A stretch of DNA of 39,677 nucleotides, taken from SAR202 cluster bacterium Io17-Chloro-G6 (GTDB lineage: Bacteria; Chloroflexota; Dehalococcoidia; UBA3495). The position numbers were made by a program, and so were the translations under genes. The notes under the pieces were generated by a model, which ran no database searches, was not told where the DNA came from, and saw only the letters and a list, made by a program, of their open reading frames with translations. The stretch lies in assembly GCA_002816585.1 (NCBI GenBank), contig MUCT01000036.1:1-39677 (forward strand), read 5' to 3'. Positions 15,681-23,876 of the stretch are shown here, in pieces. How positions within the stretch are numbered: the stretch's first letter is position 1; each line of letters starts with the position of its first letter.

Positions 15681-17639
15681 ATGGGAGTAACATCCGTCGA
15701 AATTAAGGAACGCGGCCCTTATGCCGGTGGCATATCATTCGGCGACACGGGCGCGTACGAGCAGTTGGACGGCACAGTTCACTTCGCCGTCGATCCGATC
15801 AAACCGGCCAACAGCCTGATCACCGACCTGGACCTTGCGCCCAAAAACGCGGCTGGCTTGGTGGAATTCTCGGCTGACTTCAGAATCCTGAAACCGGTGG
15901 ACCAGCGGAAGGGAAGTCACAAACTCTTCTTTGATGTCGTAAACCGGGGCAATCCGCTGTCCTTGAAGAATATCAATAGCGCACCTGAAAGCGATCCCAC
16001 AGGACCCGGTAATGGATTCCTGATGCGCCGCGGCTACACACAGGTCTGGTGTGGCTGGCAACACGACGTTCCCCAGACACCCGGCGCGCTGGGAATCAAC
16101 GTTCCGGAAGCCGCTGGGGTGACCGGCCGCATCGCGGTCACATTCCAACCCAACGAAGCAGCGACGACTCAAATGCTCTCAGACCGGGGCCATCTGCCCT
16201 ATCCTGCCAGCAACCTGGACCAACCGGACGCAGAACTGACAGTCCGCCATTACGATGCGGGGCCAACAACAATCATTCCCCATTCCGATTGGTCATTCGG
16301 CCGTCTGGAGCAGGGCAACGTCGTCGTTGACGCCAATCACATCTGTATGGCGTCGGGATTCCAGCCGGGCGAGATATACCGGTGCATCTACACCACATCC
16401 ACCGCCCCGGTGGTGGGCCTGGGCATTGCCGCGGTGAGGGACTTCGTTTCCCACCTTAGGCACTCCAACAGCCCAGACAATCCCTGCGCCGGTGATATCC
16501 AGCACACCCTGACCTTTGGTTCGTCCCAGAGCGGGCGTTTCCTGCGCCACATGCTCTACCTGGCCATGAATCAGGACGAAGATGACCGGATGGTCTTCGA
16601 TGGCATCATCGCCAATATAGCCGGTGGCCGACGCGGCGAATTCAACCAACGGTTCGGCCAGCCGTCCAACCTCCTGGAGTCCAGCACCGGCAGCGTCTTC
16701 CCCTTCACCGATATCGAGCAGACCGACCCCGAGACCGAACAAACCGACGGACTACTGACGCGGCTGGCGGCCAGGGGCAAGCTCCCCAAGCTGTTTATGA
16801 CCAACACCTCCAGCGAATACTGGGGCGGGCACGCCGCTCTAACCCACACCGATGTTACCGGCGCCAAAGACATCGCACCGTCGGATAGCGTGCGCATCTA
16901 CCACTTCTCGGGTACTCAGCACAGCGCCGGCGTGTTGCCCCTCGGTCACACTCAGCCCACCGGCGCCAGCGGCGTCCACCCCTTCAACTGGGTGGATTGG
17001 CGGCCATTGATGCGGGCCGCCGTGGCCAATTTGGACGCTTGGGTCACCACTGGCGCCGCGCCGGCGCCCAGCAAGCATCCCCGCCTGGACGACGGCACTG
17101 CCGTGCCTTCAGAATCGCTGAAACCCGCCTTCCGGGCCATCTCTAAGATCGAGTTTCCTGAACACTTGAGGCATCTGATCCGGCTGGACTTCGGACCCGA
17201 TAGTGGAATCACGGAGAACCTGCCGCCAGTCACCGGGAAGCCCTATCCGGCCCTGGTGTCCGACGTTGACCAAGACGGCAACGAGTTAGGCGGCATCCGC
17301 CTCCCCGACGTAGCCGTGCCCCTGGCCACCGTCATGGGCTGGAACCTACGCCACCCGGACACTGGAAGCCCGGGCCAGACCCACAAGACTATGGGCTCAA
17401 CCGTGCCCTTCCCATTCACCCAACAAGAACGTGAAGAAACCAGCGACCCTCGTCCTTCGGTCGAGGAACGCTACTCTTCCAGGGTGGACTACCTCGAAAA
17501 GGTGGAGACTGCGGCCCTAGATCTGGTCTCCCAAGGCTATTTGCTGGAAGAGGATATACATACGGTGTCCCAGCAGGCGGGTGACCGCTACGACCTGCTG
17601 GAGTCCCAGGTAAAGCAGCCACAACCCGCCGGAGATTAG
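15681..17639 (+). CDS. Large alpha/beta hydrolase-domain protein (Abhydrolase_10-like)
   Basis: 652 residues from ATG 15681, which has GAGGTG four bases upstream. A GTG at 15639 would add 14 residues derived from the duplicated CHAT tail, so it is rejected. Family features: an N-terminal beta-rich region (G-D-T-G-A-Y-E-Q-L-D-G near 20-30), V-V-N-R-G-N, W-C-G-W-Q-H-D, and the nucleophile elbow F-G-S-S-Q-S-G-R-F-L near residues 279-288. A late H-S-A-G-V-L-P segment may carry the catalytic His. No signal peptide is seen. The family is poorly characterised; hydrolysis of an ester or amide is expected. It lies 66 bases after the CHAT gene and ahead of an LLM oxidoreductase on the same strand, possibly a catabolic unit. 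Confidence 0.82.
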   Translation: MGVTSVEIKERGPYAGGISFGDTGAYEQLDGTVHFAVDPIKPANSLITDLDLAPKNAAGLVEFSADFRILKPVDQRKGSHKLFFDVVNRGNPLSLKNINSAPESDPTGPGNGFLMRRGYTQVWCGWQHDVPQTPGALGINVPEAAGVTGRIAVTFQPNEAATTQMLSDRGHLPYPASNLDQPDAELTVRHYDAGPTTIIPHSDWSFGRLEQGNVVVDANHICMASGFQPGEIYRCIYTTSTAPVVGLGIAAVRDFVSHLRHSNSPDNPCAGDIQHTLTFGSSQSGRFLRHMLYLAMNQDEDDRMVFDGIIANIAGGRRGEFNQRFGQPSNLLESSTGSVFPFTDIEQTDPETEQTDGLLTRLAARGKLPKLFMTNTSSEYWGGHAALTHTDVTGAKDIAPSDSVRIYHFSGTQHSAGVLPLGHTQPTGASGVHPFNWVDWRPLMRAAVANLDAWVTTGAAPAPSKHPRLDDGTAVPSESLKPAFRAISKIEFPEHLRHLIRLDFGPDSGITENLPPVTGKPYPALVSDVDQDGNELGGIRLPDVAVPLATVMGWNLRHPDTGSPGQTHKTMGSTVPFPFTQQEREETSDPRPSVEERYSSRVDYLEKVETAALDLVSQGYLLEEDIHTVSQQAGDRYDLLESQVKQPQPAGD

Positions 17640-17676
17640 AACATCTCGAACCAAAATCGACACAGGAGAAACGAAG

Positions 17677-18522
17677 ATGAATATTGGAACATCGGTGCCC
17701 CTGCCGGCCTACACCATCGACCCGGCATTCATGGCGAAGAAGGCCGAAGACCTGGGCTTCGAATCCATCTGGTATGCCGAGCATGCCGCGGTGCCGGTCC
17801 ACAGCGATAGTCCCTTCCCGGCCACCGGAGGAGAGATTCCCTGGACCTACTCCCACTTCACCGACCCTTACATCGCCCTGGCCCGGGCCTCAGGGGCTAC
17901 CACCAAGATTAAACTTGGCACAGGCATCACCTTGGTTCCAGAGCGTAACCCGCTGCTCTTGGCCAAAGAGATCGCCAGCCTTGATCTGTTCAGCGGCGGC
18001 CGGTTCATGTTTGGCATCGGCACCGGCTGGCTCAGGGAAGAGACAGAGATGATGGGCGGCGACTTCGAGCACCGCTGGACCCAGACCAGGGAAGCCATCG
18101 AAGCCATGAAGGAGCTTTGGACCAAGGAAGAGGCCGAGTACCACGGCCGGTACTTCGACTTTCCCCCGGTGAAGTCCTACCCCAAGCCGGCCCAGAAGCC
18201 CTACCCGCCCGTCATCCTGGGCGGCATGGCCAAGAATGTGCTGCGCCGGATCGTAACCCACGCCGACGGCTGGCTGCCCAACAGGGTTACCCCAGCTGAG
18301 GTCGAAGAGAGCCGCAAGAAGCTCGACGCCATGGCGGAAGAAGCCGGCCGCGACCCCAAGTCCATCACCATCTCGGTCTACGGCCAGGTACCGGAGCGGG
18401 ACATCGTTCATTCCCTGCTCAACGCCGGCGCCGACCGGGTGGTGGTGCGCCCCGATCACGTAGAGACCGAGAAAGAGATGGGAGAGCAACTGGAGCGCAT
18501 GGCCGAAGCCGTCCTCCGCTAG
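17677..18522 (+). CDS. LLM-class (luciferase-like) F420/flavin-dependent oxidoreductase
   Basis: 281 residues with the bacterial-luciferase TIM-barrel pattern: N-I-G-T-S-V-P at the first strand, A-E-D-L-G-F-E-S-I-W-Y-A-E-H (about 23-36), K-L-G-T-G-I-T-L-V-P-E-R-N-P (about 78-92), A-K-E-I-A-S-L-D-L-F-S-G-G-R (about 95-108) and F-G-I-G-T-G-W. The last three are typical of the F420-dependent LLM subgroup. GGAGA lies seven bases before the ATG. Expected role is a reduced-flavin or F420 monooxygenase or dehydrogenase. Placed between the hydrolase and the MmgE/PrpD gene on the same strand, 37 bases after the hydrolase; cofactor and substrate are not decidable from sequence. Confidence 0.88.
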   Translation: MNIGTSVPLPAYTIDPAFMAKKAEDLGFESIWYAEHAAVPVHSDSPFPATGGEIPWTYSHFTDPYIALARASGATTKIKLGTGITLVPERNPLLLAKEIASLDLFSGGRFMFGIGTGWLREETEMMGGDFEHRWTQTREAIEAMKELWTKEEAEYHGRYFDFPPVKSYPKPAQKPYPPVILGGMAKNVLRRIVTHADGWLPNRVTPAEVEESRKKLDAMAEEAGRDPKSITISVYGQVPERDIVHSLLNAGADRVVVRPDHVETEKEMGEQLERMAEAVLR

Positions 18523-18542
18523 CGGTACAACCGCTGCCTATT

Positions 18543-18613
18543 CCGCTCATGGTGAGCTCGTCGAACCACCGGCTAGGCGCCCTTCGACGGGCTCAGGGTG
18601 AGCGTATGAGCGG
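18543..18613. repeat. REP-like imperfect palindrome
   Basis: The outer arms CCGCTCAT (18543-18550) and ATGAGCGG (18606-18613) are exact complements. Inside, GAGCTCGTCGAA (18554-18565) pairs with TTCGACGGGCTC (18583-18594) with a single G-T wobble. The core CTTCGACGGGCTCAGG resembles short palindromic repeats seen scattered in many environmental genomes. Only one copy is seen in this window. It sits between the LLM and MmgE/PrpD genes. Confidence 0.6.
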
Positions 18614-18687
18614 AATTGGGGCATTGACGTATGTATTGGACGTCAATTGGTTAAGAAGACCGACAACCACCGGAGGATGGAACACAG

Positions 18688-20061
18688 ATGGACCGGACCA
18701 CCGAAATGCTGGCGTCGTACGCCTGCCGGCTCAGCTACGAGGACCTGGGACCCAAGACCGTACACCAGGTCAAGCGCACGCTGGTGGATACGCTGGGCTG
18801 CGCCATGGGCGGCTTCGTGTCCGAACCTGCCAAGATCGCCCGCGGCATGGCGTCGTCGGTCACAAGCACCAACCCGGCGCGGGTATTGGGCACTGCCGAC
18901 TACACCTCGCCCGACATGGCCGGGTTCGCCAACGGCGTGATGGTCCGGTATCTGGATTGCAACGACTCTTACTTCTCGCCTGGGGGAGGCCACCCCAGCG
19001 ACATGATCCCCGCGGTGCTGGCCATGGCCGACCCCATGATCGCCGATGGGCGTTCGGTGGTTACGGCAATCGCCCTGGCCTATGAGGTCTTCTGCCGCCT
19101 GTCCGATGAGGTCGTGGCCGGCGACCTGGGGTGGGACCAAGGTATATTCAGCGTGATTGGCGCGGCCTGCGGTGCAGGAAAGATTCTGGGTCTGGACCAT
19201 GAGCAAATGGCCCACGCGATCTCCTTGGCCGTTACACCGTCTCTGCCGCTGGCGGTCACCCGAAGCGGAGAACTATCCATGTGGAAGGGCTGCGCGACCG
19301 CCGCCGCCACCCGTTCCGCCGTGTTCGCGGCCATGCTGGCGGCTGAGGGCATGAGCGGTCCCAATGAACCCTTCGATGGCAAGCGAGGGCTCTGGGAACA
19401 AGCGGTGGGCAAGCCGGTGGAGATACCTGAGTTCCCCATGGGCGGCAGCCGGAGCGGCGACGACCCATTCCGAATCACCCAGACCATCGTGAAGAGCTAC
19501 CCATCCCAGATTCACACCCAGGCGCCCATCGGTCTGGCCCTTGAGCTCCGCAGTGAAGTGGCATTGGCCGATATAAAGTCGATCCATATCGACACCTATA
19601 AATCGGCGGCCAGCAGCGCCTCGGACGAGCCGGAGAAATGGGACCCCAAGACCAGGGAAACCGCCGACCACTCCATTCCATTTCTGGTAGCCGCCGCCCT
19701 CCAAGAAGGGGCAGTCACCCCTGGCACCTTTACACCCCAGGGCATCGCCGACGCCACGAAGCGCGCCACCATGGCCAAGATGACCCTGTCCGAAGACCCT
19801 GCGTTCACCGCCAAGTATCCATCCGAGTACAACTGCCGCATCACAATCACCGACCAATCAGGAGCATGCCACACTGCCCACACCTCCTTCTCCAAGGGCC
19901 ACAAGAATAACCCTCTGGATGATCAGGAGTTGGAGGCTAAATTTCGCAGCTTCGCCACGGGCGTGCTCTCCGAAAGACAATGCGACCAGATTCTGGAGAC
20001 CATCTGGACCGTGGACGAAGCCTCCGATATGGACGACCTCTTTGACGGCCTGGTGGTGTAA
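18688..20061 (+). CDS. MmgE/PrpD family protein
   Basis: 457 residues, family length. The N-terminus has the typical segment L-V-D-T-L-G-C-A-M-G-G (about 32-42), then N-G-V-M-V-R-Y-L-D-C-N-D-S-Y (about 86-99) and G-G-H-P-S-D-M-I-P-A-V-L-A (about 103-115), which is the P-S-D-x-I-P-A active-site motif. Later W-K-G-C-A-T-A-A-A-T-R (about 196-206) is also a family hallmark. The family includes 2-methylcitrate dehydratase and related hydro-lyases and decarboxylases. No prpB/prpC is nearby, so 2-methylcitrate is not implied. RBS GGAGG lies upstream. It closes the plus-strand run and ends at a hairpin. Confidence 0.88.
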   Translation: MDRTTEMLASYACRLSYEDLGPKTVHQVKRTLVDTLGCAMGGFVSEPAKIARGMASSVTSTNPARVLGTADYTSPDMAGFANGVMVRYLDCNDSYFSPGGGHPSDMIPAVLAMADPMIADGRSVVTAIALAYEVFCRLSDEVVAGDLGWDQGIFSVIGAACGAGKILGLDHEQMAHAISLAVTPSLPLAVTRSGELSMWKGCATAAATRSAVFAAMLAAEGMSGPNEPFDGKRGLWEQAVGKPVEIPEFPMGGSRSGDDPFRITQTIVKSYPSQIHTQAPIGLALELRSEVALADIKSIHIDTYKSAASSASDEPEKWDPKTRETADHSIPFLVAAALQEGAVTPGTFTPQGIADATKRATMAKMTLSEDPAFTAKYPSEYNCRITITDQSGACHTAHTSFSKGHKNNPLDDQELEAKFRSFATGVLSERQCDQILETIWTVDEASDMDDLFDGLVV

Positions 20062-20086
20062 CCTCGGGGAACTCAAACAGCAAAAC

Positions 20087-20116
20087 GCCCGGCGGAGAAC
20101 CAACGTTCCGCCGGGC
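20087..20116. terminator. Probable terminator between convergent genes
   Basis: A GC-rich inverted repeat (20087-20100 with 20105-20116) has a two-base bulge and a four-base loop. It is followed by TTCTTACT on the plus strand and GTTTTG on the minus strand. It lies between the MmgE/PrpD gene (plus) and a DUF4242 gene (minus). Confidence 0.65.
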
Positions 20117-20148
20117 TTCTTACTGTTCGGACTAGCCGTTAGCCGGAA

Positions 20149-20412
20149 CTAGGGAGTCAGGTCCAACGCTTCCACGATTCCGTTGAATGGCAGTTGGGCC
20201 GTCACATTTACGTCCCGCACCAGGTCCTGGCTGTCGGACTCGAACAGGCACATGCACCGGGAGTCGCCAGGAACGAAGGTGCTGCGGATGTAGCGTACCG
20301 GCTTGCCCTCAGCCGTGAATTTCTGAGATGTCTCGATCGCCGCCTTCTGCGCCCCGGCCAATTGGTCCATGGTCAACCCTGTTAGATCTCTCTCCACCAT
20401 ATAAACCGTCAT
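20149..20412 (-). CDS. DUF4242 family protein (first paralogue)
   Basis: 87 residues from ATG 20412, with AGGAGG seven bases upstream; a longer frame to 20601 is not favoured. It shows the DUF4242 pattern: Y-M-V-E-R-D-L near the N-terminus, E-G-K-P-V-R-Y-I-R-S-T-F-V-P-G (about 36-50), then C-M-C-L-F-E (about 53-58), and L-P at the start of the last strand. The family is a small ferredoxin-like fold; a homologue from Streptomyces has been described as a nickel-binding protein. The C-x-C pair is kept, but the early His of the second copy is Asp here. It lies on the same strand as, and downstream of, the cyclase-like/TPR/LuxR gene, 215 bases after it. Confidence 0.85.
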   Translation of the reverse strand: MTVYMVERDLTGLTMDQLAGAQKAAIETSQKFTAEGKPVRYIRSTFVPGDSRCMCLFESDSQDLVRDVNVTAQLPFNGIVEALDLTP

Positions 20413-20627
20413 CTCGATTCCTCCTATCCTGTTACTGGGCCAGCCGCGTTGCCGGTCTGCCCGTTTGCAATATGCAAGGAGGATAACCGGGCAAGATGGG
20501 CCTGGGCATCGGCATAAGTTCCCCTTTTTGCCACCGGAAGATTTTCTGCACGGGGAATTTCTTCCGATGAATTGGATGGCGGCATGGGAAGTTATTGCCA
20601 TGTCCCAGGGGATTTAGCGTTGGCGGG

Positions 20628-22088
20628 TCAATAAACCAGGCCATGCCTGTTGGCGTAGCCCGCGGCCTCCGTGCGGTTGCTCGACTTGGTTTTGGTCAGA
20701 ATGCTGGTCACGTGGTGGGCTACGGTCCTGAGACTGATGAACAGCTCGTCGGCCACTTCTTGGTTGCTTCGGCCTTGGGCCACCAGAGTTAAAACCTCAA
20801 TCTCCCGCGGTGTAAGCCCGTCCAACTCCTGGTAAGGCGCCTCCTCGACGTCGCTCCCTTGCTGTGGCGCCGAGCCCCAATCCGCGGGAGCGAGTTCTTG
20901 GGCAGTATTGAGGTGCTCATCCGCCGCGGAATCTCGTCCTTGGGCCCGAAGCAGGAGGCTGAAGTTGTAGTGATTCCCCGCGTCGCCTGGGCGCAGCCGC
21001 AGCAACTCTAGATAGTGCGCTTCTGCGGCTTTGAGATCTCCTCGAATCTGCAGAAGTATCGCCACGTTGTTGTGTGCTTCTGGATACTCGGGCCTCAGAC
21101 GTAGCGCCTCTTGGTAGGAGGCCTCAGCATCGGCATTCCGTCCGGCGCTTTCCAGAGCTAGGGCAAAATTATAGTGGGCCTCAGGGTAATCAGGCCGGAT
21201 CCGCAGGGCTTCCTGGTAATGGCGCTGGGCCCGTTCCGCCTGTCCCATGTCGTCCAACAAAATTGCTAGATTATTGTGCACCTCGGCATACGCCGGCCTC
21301 AGCCTCAGCGCTTCGGCGTAGTGGTGTTCAGCCTGGCCGGCCTCGCCCATGGCGCGCCGCAGATTGCCCAGCCCGTAGTGAGCGTCAACGTAATCAGGCC
21401 GCACCCGCAACGCCTCCTGGTAACGGTCGGTGGCCCCGTTGAGATTGCCTCGGGAGTGTAGGAGCACCGCGTAGTTATAGTTGGCCTCTGGATACGATGG
21501 GCGGATCTTGATCGCCTGTCGGTAATGCTCGGCCGCCTGGCCTTCCTCTCCCTGGGCCCGCATAACCACACCCAAATTGTTGTGGGCTTCGGCGTAGTCT
21601 GACCTCATCTCGAGGGCACGCAGATAGCAGTCAACTTCCTCTTGCCCGTTCTCCTGCGCCGTACCGATATAGGCGACACCAGCCAGAAATAGGGTCTCCG
21701 CAGTATTCCGCTCCCCAATGCCGCCGGCCGTATTCTGGGGAGACGGGGTGATTCTGTACAGGGTCCTCCGGGGTAGATGGTCTCCGTCAAGGGCGTGAAG
21801 GCCGGCCTGTTGGAACTCGTACATGGCCACGTCGGAGGCATCAAGGACGTTTTCCGTTACCAGCAGTGAGCCGGCTTCTGCGGCGCCGGCGATACGCTGG
21901 GCCAGATCGATCGACCTCCCGATCCAGGCGTCGCTGCCTTGCAATTCAGTGGCGTCGCCAAAATGGGCCCCGATGTGCAGAGGCAGTTGGGGCGGCTGTC
22001 CTGGTTCCACATGCCTCGATTTTCCCGGCTCCCATCGCTCAAGCAACTTTAGGCTAAATTGCATCGCCGCGTCGGCGCTCTCAAACAT
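20628..22088 (-). CDS. Cyclase-like/TPR/LuxR-type regulator (uninterrupted 3' part)
   Basis: 486 residues from the ATG at 22088. The start is an internal methionine: the same frame continues upstream to 22265 with one TAA between. Residues about 1-120 are the C-terminal part of a class III nucleotidyl-cyclase-like domain (H-I-G-A-H-F-G-D then G-R-S-I-D-L-A-Q-R-I-A); the N of the usual V-N-x-A-x-R motif is replaced by D. Residues about 135-405 hold about eight 34-residue TPR repeats (consensus Y-P-E-A-H-N-N, R-P). The C-terminal 65 residues are a LuxR-type HTH (L-T-P-R-E-I-E-V-L-T-L-V-A-Q-G to the recognition helix R-T-V-A-H-H-V). It is a DNA-binding regulator joined to a sensory scaffold. The 5' end is disrupted or reinitiates from ATG 22088 (an AGGG site precedes it). 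DUF4242 genes lie on both sides. Confidence 0.82.
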   Translation of the reverse strand: MFESADAAMQFSLKLLERWEPGKSRHVEPGQPPQLPLHIGAHFGDATELQGSDAWIGRSIDLAQRIAGAAEAGSLLVTENVLDASDVAMYEFQQAGLHALDGDHLPRRTLYRITPSPQNTAGGIGERNTAETLFLAGVAYIGTAQENGQEEVDCYLRALEMRSDYAEAHNNLGVVMRAQGEEGQAAEHYRQAIKIRPSYPEANYNYAVLLHSRGNLNGATDRYQEALRVRPDYVDAHYGLGNLRRAMGEAGQAEHHYAEALRLRPAYAEVHNNLAILLDDMGQAERAQRHYQEALRIRPDYPEAHYNFALALESAGRNADAEASYQEALRLRPEYPEAHNNVAILLQIRGDLKAAEAHYLELLRLRPGDAGNHYNFSLLLRAQGRDSAADEHLNTAQELAPADWGSAPQQGSDVEEAPYQELDGLTPREIEVLTLVAQGRSNQEVADELFISLRTVAHHVTSILTKTKSSNRTEAAGYANRHGLVY

Positions 22089-22265
22089 GAACAGATGCCC
22101 ATCGCCCTGAAAATTGCGGTAGAGACAGCCGTATTAGGATGCCAACGATTCCGCCAGATATCGGTATTCCGCAATCAGACCGATAACTTCGTCACGCGGA
22201 ATGCGCCCCCAAGGAGATTTCTGGCGTCCCAGATCGGAAAATACTGAAGCGAAATATGAGGCCAT
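22089..22265 (-). other. In-frame upstream part of the LuxR regulator gene, cut by TAA
   Basis: From an ATG at 22265 (AAGG about eight bases upstream), the frame encodes M-A-S-Y-F-A-S-V-F-S-D-L, then a segment ending in L-A-S before TAA at 22136-22134. After the stop the same frame reads Y-G-C-L-Y-R-N-F-Q-G-D-G-H-L-F-M-F and joins the annotated gene without a shift. F-S-D and G-D-G are the expected first and second metal-Asp regions of the cyclase-like domain, so the pieces belong together. This may be a point nonsense mutation, a base error or reinitiation; the three cannot be separated here. Confidence 0.75.
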
Positions 22266-22351
22266 AGTTGTGCCTTAAAGGGCCTGAGAAAAGAGGCAGT
22301 GCGGACTATCCGTGGAAAATAATAGAAGCTGTATCGGCTCAGCCAGGGGAT

Positions 22352-22627
22352 CTAAGCAATCTCTTCTGTCGTGATGGACAACGCCTCTGATATTCTTTGG
22401 ACCGGCAACTCAGCCCTCTGGTTGGCCTGGAGCACCACGTCAGCATTTTCTCCCTCAAAAAGACAATAGCACTTGTCTTCGCCAGGGATAAATATCGAGC
22501 GCAAATACCGGACGGGCGTGCCTTCCCGAGTCATTTCTGAGGTACTTTCCTTGGCAAGCTTGGCAGCGGCGGCGATTTGTTCGCCGTTGAAGTTGGGCAG
22601 ATGCCGTTCAACTACGTATTGGGGCAT
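22352..22627 (-). CDS. DUF4242 family protein (second paralogue)
   Basis: 91 residues. Same pattern as the other DUF4242 protein: Y-V-V-E-R-H-L, E-G-T-P-V-R-Y-L-R-S-I-F-I-P-G, C-Y-C-L-F-E and L-P-V-Q. It has His at the early position where the first paralogue has Asp. It is the first gene after a near-consensus promoter and lies 86 bases upstream of the ATG at 22265 of the LuxR-type regulator. The two DUF4242 proteins differ at many positions, so the duplication is not recent. A metal- or stress-related role is possible but unproven. Confidence 0.85.
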   Translation of the reverse strand: MPQYVVERHLPNFNGEQIAAAAKLAKESTSEMTREGTPVRYLRSIFIPGEDKCYCLFEGENADVVLQANQRAELPVQRISEALSITTEEIA

Positions 22628-22667
22628 ATTGAGCCTCGCTCGCCAAATCAGCCTTAAAAGTCAGTGA

Positions 22668-22696
22668 ATTATAGGTTGGCCGCCTGCGTCCGTCAA
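22668..22696 (-). promoter_or_regulatory. Near-consensus sigma-70 promoter for the DUF4242-LuxR-DUF4242 unit
   Basis: Minus strand TTGACG (22691-22696), 17 bases, TATAAT (22668-22673), with A/T-rich sequence just upstream. Start of transcription would be near 22661, about 35 bases before the DUF4242 ATG. This is the best promoter match in the window. Confidence 0.72.
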
Positions 22697-22916
22697 TAAA
22701 TAAATTTGCGGCCGGACGAGGCCACGCGCGCTAGCCGCCAGAACTATTCCTTATGGGCACGATGTCCGGATACCCAGTCGCCTACGGTGACCGTGATATA
22801 CTGCCGACGGATTCAGCCACTTTCTTGACCTATTAACGGGTCTGAATTCTCAGCAGAAAGAAATCCCGCCCGGCCCTCTGGACCTCCACTCCAAAATCCT
22901 GGCTGGCTGACGATTA

Positions 22917-23765
22917 ATGAGCACCCACAACAACTCAAACTTCCGAACACTTTTCTCCCAGATGGTCGAGAAACCTGAAGAAGACATCCAATTAGACCGT
23001 GCCGCCCTGTACTTGGCTGGTGAGGAATACCCGGAAATTGACGTGCCCTCTCACCTGGCGCAGTTGGACGCCTTTGCCTCGCAGATATCTCTCCGCCTGA
23101 ACGGGCCAGGCCATCAAACCGCTCCAGCGGACCTGGCCCGCACCATCGCCGCATATCTATTCGACGAAGCCGGTTTCCAAGGCAACCACGGCGACTACTA
23201 CAACCCGGACAACAGCTTCCTCAACCGCGTCTTGGAAACGCGGAAGGGCATACCTATCACTCTGTCCCTGATATTTCTTGAGGTGGCCCGCCGCCTGGGC
23301 CTCAGGTGCTCCGGTGTGGGACTGCCCGGCCACTTCATAGTCGGTCTGGACGACTCGGAAGATTATCTAGACCCTTTCAACGCCGGGACGATCCTCTCGA
23401 TGGGCGATTGTCGAAACTTGGTCCACAAGATGTCGGGCGGACACCTGGAATGGACCGATAATTTCCTGGCCCCCTACAGCAAGCACGATCTGCTCTTCCG
23501 GATTCTGAACAACCTAAAAAGTGTCCACATGCAGAACGAGCAGTGGGCCAAAGCCGTCGGCGTCATCCAGCGGTTGGCGCTGATCAGCCCTAGCCTGCCG
23601 TCGCTCTACCAAGAGCAGGCCTGGTGCCAGGCCCAACAGCAGCAGTACCGGCTGGCCATCGAGTCTCTGGAGACCTACACCCAAAAGGTGGAGAGTCCAG
23701 AGGAAGCCAAACGGGCCAAAGACCAGATCGACGGCCTCTGGGCTACGCTCAGCAGATTGAACTAA
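22917..23765 (+). CDS. SirB1 family protein (transglutaminase-like N domain plus TPR)
   Basis: 282 residues. The SirB1 signature is clear: S-F-L-N-R-V-L-E-T-R-K-G-I-P-I-T-L-S-L-I-F (about 102-122), then C-S-G-V-G-L-P-G-H-F-I-V-G (about 134-146) and D-P-F-N-A-G (about 156-161). The C-terminal third is a TPR-like helical region. The family resembles transglutaminase-like proteins with a partial active site; the Cys before V-G-L-P-G-H and the His are retained. Function in most bacteria is unclear. ATG at 22917 has only a weak site upstream. Next gene on the strand is the ECF sigma factor. Confidence 0.87.
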   Translation: MSTHNNSNFRTLFSQMVEKPEEDIQLDRAALYLAGEEYPEIDVPSHLAQLDAFASQISLRLNGPGHQTAPADLARTIAAYLFDEAGFQGNHGDYYNPDNSFLNRVLETRKGIPITLSLIFLEVARRLGLRCSGVGLPGHFIVGLDDSEDYLDPFNAGTILSMGDCRNLVHKMSGGHLEWTDNFLAPYSKHDLLFRILNNLKSVHMQNEQWAKAVGVIQRLALISPSLPSLYQEQAWCQAQQQQYRLAIESLETYTQKVESPEEAKRAKDQIDGLWATLSRLN

Positions 23766-23876
23766 CCGCCCAATGGCCGAATCCAGACCGGAAAATCTTC
23801 CGTATATAATTATGGACATGGAATTCATGTCTAACGATCCTCCTCAAGCCGGTGGTTCCCAAACCCGGAGAGACCC

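Noticed and set aside
22134..22136. Selenocysteine insertion as the cause of the interrupted LuxR frame
   Set aside because: The codon is TAA; tRNA-Sec reads UGA.
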